Of a DNA stretch of 64,000 nucleotides, positions 43,432-53,063 are shown piece after piece. Positions within the stretch are counted from its first letter, which is position 1. Each line of letters begins with the position of its first letter. Both the position numbers and the translations under genes were made by a program. Under the pieces are notes generated by a model, which saw only the letters and a program-made list of their open reading frames with translations, was not told the DNA's origin and did no database searches. This DNA comes from Anaerolineales bacterium (GTDB lineage Bacteria > Chloroflexota > Anaerolineae > Anaerolineales > Villigracilaceae), in NCBI GenBank assembly GCA_030583925.1, contig CP129482.1:2170001-2234000 (forward strand), read 5' to 3'.

Positions 43432-44787
43432 CTACGACATTTTAGCCACAACTCCAACCGCGTCGGTTAGACGATTCAAGCCTTCGTCAATTTCGTTTTG
43501 CTCGATGATGAGCGGCGGTTCGATGCGGATGGTTTGCGCGCTGGTCAACGTTCCCGCGACAAGCACGCCGCGCTTGAATAACTCCGCCGCGACCTTGTAG
43601 CCCAACTCAGGCGTGTTGAAGTGTTGACCGATGAGCAAGCCTTTGCCTGTCACTTTTTGATACACCTGCGGAAACTCCGCCGCGAGTTCGTCCACTTTTT
43701 CTTTGAGGTAAGCGCCCTTCGTTGCCGCGCCCTCCCAAAGTCGGTCGCGAAGCGTGACGTTGATGGCGGCGATCGCCGCGGCGCAGGCGAGCGCGCCTCC
43801 GCCTGTCGTCGTCGTGTGCATGAACGGATTCGGGTACATCATCGGCTTGAAGATCTCTTCGGTGGTCGTCACTGCGCTGACGGGCATCACGCCGCCGCCG
43901 AGGGACTTCGCAGTGGCGATGATGTCGGGGGCGATATCCCAATGGTTCACGCCCCAAAGCTTCCCCGTCCGACCGAGACCCGTTTGCACTTCATCCGCAA
44001 TGAGCAGGACGCCGTATTTTTTCGTCGCGGCGCGGACGCGATGCCAGAAATCATCGGGCGGGACGATGGCGCCCGCTTCGCCTTGAATCGGCTCGAACAA
44101 CACGCCCGCCACGCCGACGCCGACCTTGTCGCAAATTTCGAGTTGCTTTTCGAGCGCGTCCGCATCGCCAAACGGGACGTGATAAACCTGCCCGCCGTAC
44201 AACATGCCGAGCGGCTGACGATAATCCGCTTTGCCCATCATCGAGAGCGAACCCATCGTCTTGCCGTGAAAGCCTTTGAGTGCGACGATGAACGCGGACT
44301 TGCCCGTGAAGAGTTTGGCAATTTTTATCGAGGCTTCGATCGCTTCGGTGCCGCTTGCCGCAAACCATGAATATTTCAAATCGCCTGGCGTGATCTCAGC
44401 CATAAGTTTTGCGAGCACGCCGCGCAGAGGGTCAATCAATTCCTGTGAGGGCATGGGACCGCGCTGTAATTGCGCCGTCACCGCTTCAACGACTTCGGGA
44501 TGACGCCAACCCAGGTCCAACATGCCGAAGCCGCCGAGCCAGTCAATGTATTTGCGTCCCATCACGTCGGTGATCGTTGAGCCTGTGCCCGACCATTCGA
44601 CGGACGCCCAATCGCCCGCTTCAGTCACGGACTTGCGATATTCCAACCAGCCGCGGTTGAAATGTTCGGCGAAGTTTTTTTTCGATTCTTCGATGATCCA
44701 CTTCGCCTGAGTCTCCTCGGGGAAGTTTTGTTGCTTGATGATGTCGAGCCATTGGGAGGAATAAGTGAGTGCGTTGGTGTAGTTCAT
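43432..44787 (-). CDS. patA: Putrescine aminotransferase
   Basis: 451 residues. The family-specific N-terminal 'FLEYRKSVT'-type segment appears as 'WLEYRKSVTEAGDWASVEW', and the C-terminal 'VLVAGTLTSAQTIRIEPPL' is nearly the E. coli PatA/YgjG signature. PLP lysine in 'ATAKSLGGGVMP', aspartate in 'LIADEVQTGLGRTG'. It converts putrescine and 2-oxoglutarate to 4-aminobutanal and glutamate in the cytoplasm. ATG 44787 follows AAGGA; upstream codons belong to a repeat. It lies next to potABCD. Confidence 0.9.
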   Translation of the reverse strand: MNYTNALTYSSQWLDIIKQQNFPEETQAKWIIEESKKNFAEHFNRGWLEYRKSVTEAGDWASVEWSGTGSTITDVMGRKYIDWLGGFGMLDLGWRHPEVVEAVTAQLQRGPMPSQELIDPLRGVLAKLMAEITPGDLKYSWFAASGTEAIEASIKIAKLFTGKSAFIVALKGFHGKTMGSLSMMGKADYRQPLGMLYGGQVYHVPFGDADALEKQLEICDKVGVGVAGVLFEPIQGEAGAIVPPDDFWHRVRAATKKYGVLLIADEVQTGLGRTGKLWGVNHWDIAPDIIATAKSLGGGVMPVSAVTTTEEIFKPMMYPNPFMHTTTTGGGALACAAAIAAINVTLRDRLWEGAATKGAYLKEKVDELAAEFPQVYQKVTGKGLLIGQHFNTPELGYKVAAELFKRGVLVAGTLTSAQTIRIEPPLIIEQNEIDEGLNRLTDAVGVVAKMS

Positions 44788-44810
44788 GAATTCCTTTTCA
44801 TAAATACCTC

Positions 44811-44983
44811 GGTGGTCGAGTAGCCGCGAAGCGGCGTATCGAGACCACCACGCCGTAAAGTAATTCTTGTTAAAAGAGTCTTTTGAAAACTGATGGTCTC
44901 GATATGGCGGCAACGCTTCGACTTCGTTCGTCGCAACTTGCGCTCCTCACTCCGCTCAGCGCGATGCCGCCTACTCGACCACC
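44811..44983. repeat. GGTGGTCGAGTAG palindromic repeat
   Basis: GGTGGTCGAGTAG at the left and CTACTCGACCACC at the right bound a 173-base segment that has further inverted words (CGCGAAGCGGC, TCGAGACC). A partial copy starts at 46478. Confidence 0.65.
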
Positions 44984-44991
44984 GATTTCTT

Positions 44992-46458
44992 TTAAAACTT
45001 CCTCGTCCACTCTTTGGGCCAGCGTTCGATCACAACTTTTTTCTGCGTGAAAAATTCGACCGCGTCCATGGCTTGACCGTGCATATCGCCGAAGAACGAA
45101 TCTTTCCAGCCGCTGAACGGGAAGAACGCCATCGGCGCGGCGACGCCAATGTTGATTCCGATGTTGCCCGCTTCGGCTTCGTAGCGAAATTTCCGCGCGG
45201 CAGAGCCAGACGACGTGAACAGACTCGCCTGATTTCCGTATTGCCCGCCATTCACCAACTCAATCGCCTCGTCTACCGTCTCGACGTGCATGAGACTCAA
45301 CACGGGTCCGAAAATTTCAGTCTTTGCGATTTCACTGCCGCGCGGGACGTCTGCCAAAATTGTGGGACGGACGAAGTTGCCCGATTCATATCCTTTGATG
45401 GAAACCCCGCGTCCATCCACAGGGACGGTTGCCCCTTCCTTGACGCCGAGTCCAATCAGCGACTCGACTCTCGCCTTCGACGCGGCGTTGATGACGGGTC
45501 CCATCTGGACGCCTGAGTCGAGTCCGTAGCCGACGACGCGCGACGAGGCGGCGTCGCAAATCGATTCGGTAAAGGTCGAACGGGCTGAACCAACTGTCAC
45601 TGCGAAAGAAACGGCGAGACAGCGCTGTCCCGCGCATCCGAAGGCGGAGTCCGCAATGATCTTCGTCGCCATGTCCATATCCGCATCAGGCAAAACGATG
45701 ACGGGATTCTTCGCTCCGCCCTGCGCCTGCACGCGTTTGCCGTGCGCGGCGGCGGTGGCGTAAATATATTTTGCGACGTTGGTCGAACCGACAAACGTGA
45801 CCGCGCGAATGGACGGGTGTTCGAGGATGCCGTCCACAACTTCCTTTGCGCCGTTGACGAGATTGACCACGCCCTTCGGAAAACCGACCTGCTCGATGAG
45901 TTTGAAAATGAACTGCATCGTCATCGGAACTTTTTCAGACGGCTTGACGATGTAGGTGTTGCCCGCCGCGAGCGCGTACGGCAGATACCAAAACAGAATC
46001 ATGCCAGGGAAGTTGAACGGCGCAATCGTGGCGCACACACCGACGGGCTGACGAATCATCAACTCGTCTATGCCTGTGGCGATATCTTCGACGAACTCGC
46101 CTTTGATCATCATCGGCATCCCGCACGCGACTTCGATGTTTTCGTAGGCGCGCACCATTTCGGCTTTTGCCTCTTCAAACGTCTTGCCGCATTCATTCGT
46201 GATCAGTTTTGCGATCTCGTCCGCATTCTCACGCATCAGGTTTCGCAGTTTAAAAAGATACTGCACGCGGTCGTTGACGGGCGTCCTGCGCCAACCGTCA
46301 GACGCCTCCCGCGCCGCCTTCGCCGCCGATTCGACATCCGCTTTTGTGCCGAAGGGAGTCTTTGCGATGACTTGCCCCGTGGCAGGGTTGATCACGTCGA
46401 GGGTTTCGGCGGAGGAGGATTTTTCCCATGTGCTGTTGATGTAGTTGAGGATTTGCAT
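44992..46458 (-). CDS. mmsA: CoA-acylating methylmalonate-semialdehyde dehydrogenase
   Basis: 488 residues. Family marks: '[22 protein letters not shown]', '[29 protein letters not shown]' and Cys in '[15 protein letters not shown]'; the usual ALDH Glu is replaced in the 'QGGAKN' segment as expected for MmsA. It turns malonate or methylmalonate semialdehyde into acetyl- or propionyl-CoA with NAD and CoA. Here it would finish degradation of 3-carbon amines such as beta-alanine from spermidine. ATG 46458 follows AGGAG. Confidence 0.92.
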   Translation of the reverse strand: MQILNYINSTWEKSSSAETLDVINPATGQVIAKTPFGTKADVESAAKAAREASDGWRRTPVNDRVQYLFKLRNLMRENADEIAKLITNECGKTFEEAKAEMVRAYENIEVACGMPMMIKGEFVEDIATGIDELMIRQPVGVCATIAPFNFPGMILFWYLPYALAAGNTYIVKPSEKVPMTMQFIFKLIEQVGFPKGVVNLVNGAKEVVDGILEHPSIRAVTFVGSTNVAKYIYATAAAHGKRVQAQGGAKNPVIVLPDADMDMATKIIADSAFGCAGQRCLAVSFAVTVGSARSTFTESICDAASSRVVGYGLDSGVQMGPVINAASKARVESLIGLGVKEGATVPVDGRGVSIKGYESGNFVRPTILADVPRGSEIAKTEIFGPVLSLMHVETVDEAIELVNGGQYGNQASLFTSSGSAARKFRYEAEAGNIGINIGVAAPMAFFPFSGWKDSFFGDMHGQAMDAVEFFTQKKVVIERWPKEWTRKF

Positions 46459-46477
46459 GTTTGCTCCTAAAAGAGAT

Positions 46478-46581
46478 GGTGGTCGAGTAGTCACGCTGCT
46501 TTTTGCGGGACGTATCGAGACTAGAGATTGGGTAATTGGTAATTGGTAATTGTTTGAGGTCTAAAGTCGAAGGTTGAAGGT
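46478..46581. repeat. Repeat block at the left edge of the RM island
   Basis: A partial GGTGGTCGAGTAG repeat (46478-46490 onward) is followed by AATTGGTAATTGGTAATTG and AAAGTCGAAGGTTGAAGG. The last word recurs inverted at the other edge of the RM genes (50227-50254). Confidence 0.6.
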
Positions 46582-48066
46582 TTAGTTGCTCAACAAAATC
46601 TCTTCTATTTCCTTGCTCGCTTTTGCAAGGACTTCTTGCGTTTTATCTTTCAACCTTTGCGCTAGTTGCCTAATAGATTTAACATGCTCGACAATCTCGC
46701 TTTGCCTTTCAGGGGAAAGAATAGGAATTGGCAAATTGAAATACTCGTTCATAATCAAATTCCTTATTCCGTTAGTTTGGCTTTGCATAATATCTGTTAC
46801 TTTGATATTGTGAATTGTTTTTAGATAGTTGAAAACAAATTCTGCACTCACAATTTTTTCATCTATCCTAATTTTATGCACAAAATTACTAAAACCAAGA
46901 GTGTAATTGTCAGTGAGTTCTTTTGAAAGTATAGCGATTCTGCCTACAGGCTGATTTTCACTACCGCCAGATTTTTCGATTAGCAAATCATTTGTTTTTA
47001 TATCCAGCGATAAATATTTTTCTATATTTATTAATCTAAACTTTGCTCTTTCTCCATCAACATTCAAGTTGAATTTATTATCAAATTCCGTTGCTCTAAT
47101 CACCAGACAGCGCACAAAATCATTTGCGTTAAATTTCTCTTTATCTTCGTGTCCCCAATCGCCCGAGCAACTTTGAACAATGACTGATTTTAGAGATTGT
47201 TTTTTGAGTTTTGTTTTATAAAGTGCTTTGACCAATTCCCGACTCTGAATAGAGTAAAGTTTTGGGTCAAATCTGCCGCCTGAAATTTCCGCAAGGTTAG
47301 CCGTAAACATCCTGTTTTTCAATGTATTTTCTGGCAATACAGGCAATTTGATTTCTAATTCTTTCAGCAAAAAATCATCAATACTCAACGATAATTTTTC
47401 CGCTTCGGCTTCGTTGCGCTTTTTCTGCTCCGCAACCTTTTTGGTAATTTCCAAAATACGCTTGTCGCTCAAAATTGGAATAGAAAGCAAAGCGGGATAA
47501 TCTAACGCTGGTCTTGTTCCGCCTGTGCTTCTTCGGCTTGCTAGTCTTTCGCCAATATCTGAATTGAGAAAAGCGGCTAAAGTCTCGCTAATTTCCTTGC
47601 TCCCCGTTTTGATTACGCAAATATGCTGATTAATATTTCCTTCAAAACCTTCAGGCGCAACTGACGCAACCGCCATACGTCCAACGCCAGTAATTTTTAC
47701 CAATAAATCACCCGCTGAAACTTGGCTTCTTTTCAACATTCCATTATGGGTTTCTTCATTGATATATTTGCAATCGTCAAATTCTAAAATACTGGTCGGT
47801 GAAAGGTTTTGCACACGCAAAAACGGAACGCCATTTTCTTTTTCGGCGTAATACTTTTCGCTTTCGGTAGTCTTTGGAGTTGCTCCGCTGGCAATACCTT
47901 TGACATAATCTCTTAATTTCTTTGGCTTCTTGGCTAAAACCTTCTTTTCCAATTCAACCAATTCAGGAACATAATAAAACGGGTCAAGTCGTTTTTCCAT
48001 TTCGCTTTTCTGCAAAATGAAAACTCGATTCTTGTTGAGCGTGGGAGAAATGGCGTAACTGCTCAT
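46582..48066 (-). CDS. Restriction-modification specificity subunit (S/B-type)
   Basis: 494 residues with two half-sites: a target recognition domain in each half separated by helical coiled spacers ('EITKKVAEQKKRNEAEAEKL' and 'VEHVKSIRQLAQRLKDK'). This is the layout of type I HsdS and of type IIB B subunits. It should direct the partner enzyme to a bipartite DNA sequence. The AT-rich codon use differs from the flanks. Its start shares one base with the upstream gene's stop, so the two are coupled. Confidence 0.85.
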   Translation of the reverse strand: MSSYAISPTLNKNRVFILQKSEMEKRLDPFYYVPELVELEKKVLAKKPKKLRDYVKGIASGATPKTTESEKYYAEKENGVPFLRVQNLSPTSILEFDDCKYINEETHNGMLKRSQVSAGDLLVKITGVGRMAVASVAPEGFEGNINQHICVIKTGSKEISETLAAFLNSDIGERLASRRSTGGTRPALDYPALLSIPILSDKRILEITKKVAEQKKRNEAEAEKLSLSIDDFLLKELEIKLPVLPENTLKNRMFTANLAEISGGRFDPKLYSIQSRELVKALYKTKLKKQSLKSVIVQSCSGDWGHEDKEKFNANDFVRCLVIRATEFDNKFNLNVDGERAKFRLINIEKYLSLDIKTNDLLIEKSGGSENQPVGRIAILSKELTDNYTLGFSNFVHKIRIDEKIVSAEFVFNYLKTIHNIKVTDIMQSQTNGIRNLIMNEYFNLPIPILSPERQSEIVEHVKSIRQLAQRLKDKTQEVLAKASKEIEEILLSN

Positions 48067-50219
48067 TATTTTTCCGTTTTATTGATATGAGCAATAAACT
48101 TTGAAAGTTCCTTGCCTATCTCAATTAATTCGTTGTTGTTGGTGCTTCTGCCTGTTGCGTCATATCCAATATCTTCGGCAATTGCCATGAAAATTGGATA
48201 ATCGTCAAGTTTGGATTGCTTTTCGGCAAAATATTTTTCAACCAATTCTTCCTTCAATGAATTTACCTTGTCGGTAAACTCTTGTTGAAGTTTCGATTTT
48301 TCATCCTTTATCAATTCGCCAATTTCCTTTTTGCCCGCTTTCGGATTCTTGGCTTTCGCTTCATCTTCCAACTTTTTTATAGCGTCATTCTTGGCTTTTT
48401 CCCATTGTTCCACTGTCGCTATAAATTTGTTATCGGTCTTTACCTTCTCTTTCAACTTATCTTTCAAATTACCGATTTTTTCAGTTACGCTGGCTTTGTG
48501 CTTTCGTAAAAATAAAACTGAACTTTTCACGCCTGCGCCCGTAGCGGTAAAAGCGGTTTGGGGCATGGAAACAACCGCAACGATTCTATACATTTCTTCA
48601 ATGTTATCTCTGACATACTGCATACTGCTGTTTGTCAAAATTCCATCAGGAAGAACGATAGCCAAATAACCATGTTCTGCCAAAAAGTTATGGCATTGCT
48701 CCAAGAATAAAACTTCTGTGCTTTGTGTATCACGTAATGAAGTTTTACCGCTGGAAGTAATGCTCAACCAGTCAATTTCTTTCTTGGCTAAATCGTATTG
48801 GCGCATGTAAGCCTTTTCGGTTTGCTTGATACTGCTTCCGAAAGGCGGATTAGTTACGATGAAGTCAAAAGAGTTATACCGAAACTCTTTGTTTCCTGAT
48901 TTGGTCTGCAATTCTGTTTCATCCAAAAGTCCGTCAAAGGCAATGACGTTTGTATGCCCGTCATCGTGGATAATCATATTCATTTTGGCGGTTCGGGCTA
49001 TCTGATCATTAATTTCTATGCCGAATAAGTTTTTCTCGGCAAAGTCGTGCCAATGTTTGTAATGGTCTTTTTCTTCCTTGATTGGGTCGTAAAATTCGCT
49101 GGCTTGCTCTCTAACTTTGTCCAAAGCGTACAGCAAAAAACCGCCGCTTCCGCAACTGGTATCCAGCACTCTTGATTTATGCGTAATCGGCAAACTATCA
49201 ATAATGAATTTTACAATCGGTCTTGGCGTGAAATATTGCCCGAAGTCACCCCGAAAATAACTACCCATGAAAGTTTCGAAGGCTTTCCCTTTGCTGTCGA
49301 GATCGGTCTTGTTGAGGTTGATCCTTTGAAAATACTTTACGATGGTTAGCGTTTCCTGCGCCGAAAGAGCAATGCCATCTTTAAAAACTTCAGGGGCTTC
49401 CTTTTCGCCAATGGCATAAATTTTCTTGATTCGTTTTAACAAATCTTCAGGGGATTCGTCTCTGAAAGTCTGAAAATCGTAGGGTTCGCCGTTTCTTCTA
49501 GGGTGCTTCTCATCCCAAATTTTGCAGAAGATCAGTTTATCCAGTTCATCGAACGCAACACTCGGGTTTCTATGCCCACCGCCCCAAAGAGCTTGATGCG
49601 ATTGGATAAAGATTTTTGTCAACTCGTTTTCACTTACCGCTTGCAATTCAAAGAATTTCTGCTTTACGTTCGGATCAGGCTCACGAACCAACCTCATATC
49701 GCCAGTTTCAGTTTGGGAAATCCCACCTTTCACGTATTTATATGGCGCAAGTTTTTTTACTCCAAACTGTGGGACATCGGGGATATCAATTCTGCTCTTT
49801 GGTTTCTTCTCTGGCACTTCGTAATATTGGTTTTTTATTCGAGAAGTGGTCCAAATGTATTTTGCGCCTTCCGCAACTGCGTAACTATACGCCTGGTCGA
49901 CAGCTGTGTTAAATTCTTGGTCAGTAGTTTCCTCCTTCTTGCATTCGACCAAAATATGAGTTTCTTCACACTCGTCATCGGCATAAACAATAATGTCGGC
50001 TTCTTTTGTTTCCGACCCCATTTGAACTGGAACAAATTGTTTGATTCGATAATCGGGATAGCCGTAAATTAAAACTAAAGTTAAGAAAGCTTCTGCCTGA
50101 ACTTTCTCTTCAGGATTTGTGTAATTACGCTTTTTGTTTTGATGAACGTAGGTAATAAAATTACGGTCTGCGTCAAACCTTATCAAACCTTTTTCAACGC
50201 CTGTTTCGATTAAGTCCAT
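48066..50219 (-). CDS. Fused restriction nuclease and N6-adenine methyltransferase (BcgI-A-like)
   Basis: 717 residues. The N-terminal HsdR_N-like nuclease domain (about 25-180) has a PD-(D/E)xK pattern: 'KEADIIVYAD' then 'HILVECKKEE'. The centre is a HsdM-type methyltransferase: motif I 'VLDTSCGSGGFLLYALD' (about 358) and motif IV 'IVTNPPFGSS' (about 455). A long lysine-rich coiled segment follows (about 590-680). Nuclease and methylase in one chain plus a separate S subunit is the BcgI-type IIB architecture; a methylase with remnant nuclease domain is the alternative. It is AT-rich, unlike its neighbours. Confidence 0.85.
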   Translation of the reverse strand: MDLIETGVEKGLIRFDADRNFITYVHQNKKRNYTNPEEKVQAEAFLTLVLIYGYPDYRIKQFVPVQMGSETKEADIIVYADDECEETHILVECKKEETTDQEFNTAVDQAYSYAVAEGAKYIWTTSRIKNQYYEVPEKKPKSRIDIPDVPQFGVKKLAPYKYVKGGISQTETGDMRLVREPDPNVKQKFFELQAVSENELTKIFIQSHQALWGGGHRNPSVAFDELDKLIFCKIWDEKHPRRNGEPYDFQTFRDESPEDLLKRIKKIYAIGEKEAPEVFKDGIALSAQETLTIVKYFQRINLNKTDLDSKGKAFETFMGSYFRGDFGQYFTPRPIVKFIIDSLPITHKSRVLDTSCGSGGFLLYALDKVREQASEFYDPIKEEKDHYKHWHDFAEKNLFGIEINDQIARTAKMNMIIHDDGHTNVIAFDGLLDETELQTKSGNKEFRYNSFDFIVTNPPFGSSIKQTEKAYMRQYDLAKKEIDWLSITSSGKTSLRDTQSTEVLFLEQCHNFLAEHGYLAIVLPDGILTNSSMQYVRDNIEEMYRIVAVVSMPQTAFTATGAGVKSSVLFLRKHKASVTEKIGNLKDKLKEKVKTDNKFIATVEQWEKAKNDAIKKLEDEAKAKNPKAGKKEIGELIKDEKSKLQQEFTDKVNSLKEELVEKYFAEKQSKLDDYPIFMAIAEDIGYDATGRSTNNNELIEIGKELSKFIAHINKTEK

Positions 50220-50226
50220 ATCTTTA

Positions 50227-50254
50227 TAACCTTCAACCTTTGACCTTCGACTTT
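50227..50254. repeat. Repeat at the right edge of the RM island
   Basis: CCTTCAACCTTTGACCTTCGACTTT is the inverse of AAAGTCGAAGGTTGAAGG at 46564-46581, so the RM genes are bracketed by an inverted repeat. Related words are at 51597-51665 and 29757-29840. Confidence 0.6.
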
Positions 50255-51581
50255 AAACGACTTGTTTATCCGCCACTTCCAACGCCTTCTCCACAATGGC
50301 GAGACCTTCATCGAGTTGCTCCTGCGTGATGCACAACGGCGGGACGACGAAGACCATGCTTCCCATGTTGTTCGCCATGATGAAGGTGAACAATCCGTTT
50401 TGGCGCAGGACCTTCCCCACCTCCGCCATGACGGCGGGCGAGAAACTTTCCTTGGTCTCACGGTTGGTCACCAGCTCAATTGTAGAGAATAAACCGATAT
50501 AACGCACATCGCCCACGGAGACATGTCGCGCTTTGATATCTTCCAGCGCTTCGCCGAGATATTTTCCGAGCGTGGCGGCATTCTCGATTAGTTTGTCTTC
50601 TTCGTACACTTCAATCGTCGCCAACGCCGTCGCACAGGAAAGCGCGTGGGCGCTGTACGTCAGACCTGCATAGAGATATTTGTCGTCGAAGAATTTGGCG
50701 ATCTTGTCCGAGACGATCACCGCGCCGAGCGGAGCGTATCCGCTGGTGATGCCTTTGGCGGTGGTGATGATGTCGGGGACGACGCCCCAGTTGTCCACGG
50801 CGAACCATTTGCCCGTGCGACCCCATCCGCTCATCACTTCGTCCGAGATCAGCAAGATGCCGTACTTGTCGCAGATTTCTCGCACGCGGGGCCAGTAATC
50901 ATCGGGCGGGACGATGAGTCCGTTCGAGCCGACCACGCCCTCCATGATGATGGCGGCGATCTTGTCGGGACCTTCGTACTTGATCACCTCTTCGAGATGC
51001 GATATACATTCCCGCTTGCACGACTCTGGCTTCTGCCCGAACGGACAGCGATAACAGAACGGGTCAAGGAAGTGGACTCCACCAGGCATAACGGGTTCGA
51101 CAGCGAGACGGCGGTAATCACCCGTCAATGCCATTGAGCCGTGCGTCGCGCCGTGATAGGAACGATAGCGCGCCAGAATCTTGTGTCGTCCCGTATAGAA
51201 GCGGGCGATCTTGATGGCGTTCTCGTTCGCTTCCGCGCCGCCGAGGGTGAAGAACGTCTTCTTCAAATCGCCAGGCGTGACCTCGGCTAATTTCTTGCCG
51301 AGAAGTCCACGCGCTTCGGTGGCGTTGCCTGGATGAGTGAACGTCAATTTCGCCGCCTGATCCTGAATCGCTTTGACCACTTTCGGATGCTGGTGTCCGA
51401 TATTCGTATTCATCAACTGCGACGAAAAATCGAGATAGCGCTTCCCGTCCGCATCCCAGAAGTAAACGCCTTCGGCGCGCGTGACGGGAATCGGATTCAC
51501 CTGTCCCTGCACAGACCAGGAGAAGAAGGTGTATTCCTTGTTGAGGTCAACGATTTCTTTAGAAGATAGTTGGTTTGGCAT
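50253..51581 (-). CDS. Class III aminotransferase, omega-amino acid type
   Basis: 442 residues. 'FSSQLMNTNIGHQHPKVV', 'TLGGAEANENAIKIAR', 'LISDEVMSGWGRTGKW' and PLP lysine in 'ITTAKGITSGYAPLGAV' place it with beta-alanine, taurine or other omega-amino acid to pyruvate transaminases. An inserted loop with four Cys ('CYRCPFGQKPESCKREC') is characteristic of one branch of this group and could bind a metal. With MmsA, it could turn beta-alanine into acetyl-CoA. The substrate is inferred from context. Confidence 0.85.
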   Translation of the reverse strand: MPNQLSSKEIVDLNKEYTFFSWSVQGQVNPIPVTRAEGVYFWDADGKRYLDFSSQLMNTNIGHQHPKVVKAIQDQAAKLTFTHPGNATEARGLLGKKLAEVTPGDLKKTFFTLGGAEANENAIKIARFYTGRHKILARYRSYHGATHGSMALTGDYRRLAVEPVMPGGVHFLDPFCYRCPFGQKPESCKRECISHLEEVIKYEGPDKIAAIIMEGVVGSNGLIVPPDDYWPRVREICDKYGILLISDEVMSGWGRTGKWFAVDNWGVVPDIITTAKGITSGYAPLGAVIVSDKIAKFFDDKYLYAGLTYSAHALSCATALATIEVYEEDKLIENAATLGKYLGEALEDIKARHVSVGDVRYIGLFSTIELVTNRETKESFSPAVMAEVGKVLRQNGLFTFIMANNMGSMVFVVPPLCITQEQLDEGLAIVEKALEVADKQVV

Positions 51582-51656
51582 ATTAATTTCCTTGTTTAAG
51601 GTTGAAGGTCAAAGGTCACAAGTCATTTCGGCAGTAGACCTTCAACCTTCGACTTT

Positions 51657-52955
51657 CTAACCTTTGACCGATTTCACAATCTCCGCATACACATTCAACG
51701 TCTCATCAACATCCGCGTCGGTATGGGAGTAACACAAAAACCACGGCTCACGCGCATCGTGGTCGGGCATGACGCCACGCTCGATGGCTTTTTCGGTGAG
51801 ATGAAGGTACAGGTCATGGTCGCTCTTCGCCCATTCGCGCTGGTTCGTCACTTTGTCAACGCCCAATGAGAACGAGAACATGGCGGGATAACCAGTCATT
51901 ACAACGGGGATATCGTTCTCTTCAAAAATATCCTTCAAGCCATCCATGAGACGTTGTCCGCGCTGAGCGATTGTTTTGAGAATCGGTTTCGATTTCAGCA
52001 GACTGAGCGTCGCATACGCGCCCGCGACGCCAGGCTTGTTGTTCGTGTACGTCCCGCCAACCGCAACCCCATGCCCGATGATGGACATGATCTCGCGTTT
52101 GCCGCCGAACGCAGCTACAGGGTAACCATTGCCCAACGCCTTGGCGTACGTCGCCAGATCGGGCTTGATTCCATAATATTCCTGAGCGCCGCCGTTTGCG
52201 ATTCGGAATCCCGTCTTCACTTCATCAAGAATAAAGACACAGCCATATTCCTCGGTCTTCTTGCGGATGAGTTGCAGGAATCCCTCCTGCGGATTGATCG
52301 CCGCGCAGTTGCCCTGACACGGTTCGGTAATGACCGCCGCAATCTGTTCGCCGTACGAACGCATGACTCGCTCGAAGCCTTCAAAGTCGTTGAAAGGCAA
52401 CGTTATGATGAACTCCCGCATGGATTTTGGTATGCCCGACGACCCTGGTACAGGGATGGGACTACGAAAATTGCCATATGCATCGACTGGCGCGTAGGTG
52501 GACCATAACGCATGGTCGTGCATTCCATGATAATTGCCTTCGAACTTCAGAATAATATCCCGCCCACTGTACGCCCGTGCCACACGGATGGCGTGCATCG
52601 TCGCTTCGGTGCCTGAACAGGCGAGTCGTACCATCTCGACAGCGGGAGCCATCTCGACGATCATCTCAGCGACGGCAACTTCCAATTCGCCTGTCATCGC
52701 AAAGAGCAGTCCACGCTGAATTTCTTCGATCACTTTCTGATCAACTTCATCGTACGAATGCCCCAAAATGATCGGACCAAACGCCATGCGATAATCAATG
52801 TATTTCTTGCCGTCCACGTCCCACAAATGCGCCCCTTTGGCTTTCTCGACGTACGGGGTGATCCCCTCGCCCCAAAACCGAAAATTGGAGTTGACTCCAA
52901 GCGGAATCACCTCCATCGCGCGCTTCTGCAATGCCTGCGTCTTTGAACCGAACAT
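51657..52955 (-). CDS. Class III aminotransferase, glutamate-1-semialdehyde-mutase-like
   Basis: 432 residues. 'IPLGVNSNFRFWGEGITPYVEKAKGAHLWDVDG', 'ACSGTEATMHAIRVARAYSG' (the GTEA phosphate cup of the GSA group), 'FILDEVKTGFR' and PLP lysine in 'ATYAKALGNGYPVAA'. True glutamate-1-semialdehyde aminomutase makes 5-aminolevulinate, but no other heme genes are here and the start 'PLGVNSNFRF' is typical of the wider transaminase branch. It probably acts on an amine or amino acid of this catabolic region. Confidence 0.85.
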   Translation of the reverse strand: MFGSKTQALQKRAMEVIPLGVNSNFRFWGEGITPYVEKAKGAHLWDVDGKKYIDYRMAFGPIILGHSYDEVDQKVIEEIQRGLLFAMTGELEVAVAEMIVEMAPAVEMVRLACSGTEATMHAIRVARAYSGRDIILKFEGNYHGMHDHALWSTYAPVDAYGNFRSPIPVPGSSGIPKSMREFIITLPFNDFEGFERVMRSYGEQIAAVITEPCQGNCAAINPQEGFLQLIRKKTEEYGCVFILDEVKTGFRIANGGAQEYYGIKPDLATYAKALGNGYPVAAFGGKREIMSIIGHGVAVGGTYTNNKPGVAGAYATLSLLKSKPILKTIAQRGQRLMDGLKDIFEENDIPVVMTGYPAMFSFSLGVDKVTNQREWAKSDHDLYLHLTEKAIERGVMPDHDAREPWFLCYSHTDADVDETLNVYAEIVKSVKG

Positions 52956-52967
52956 GAATACTCCTGT

Positions 52968-53060
52968 ATGTCATTGCGAGGAGGGCGTAGCCCGACGAAG
53001 CAATCCCCTGTTGCGAGGAGATTGCTTCGGGCGAGAGAGCATCGCCCTCGCAACGACATG
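52968..53060. repeat. TCATTGCGAG/CTCGCAATGA palindromic repeat
   Basis: ATGTCATTGCGAG at the left, CTCGCAACGACAT at the right, inner CGAAGCAATCCCC and GGAGATTGCTTCG. Fourth copy of the family. Confidence 0.8.
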
Positions 53061-53063
53061 AAT

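Noticed and set aside
51657..52955. True glutamate-1-semialdehyde aminomutase (hemL)
   Set aside because: The GTEA cup fits, but no tetrapyrrole gene is nearby, a second GSA-like gene lies in the same catabolic cluster, and the N-terminal differs from HemL.
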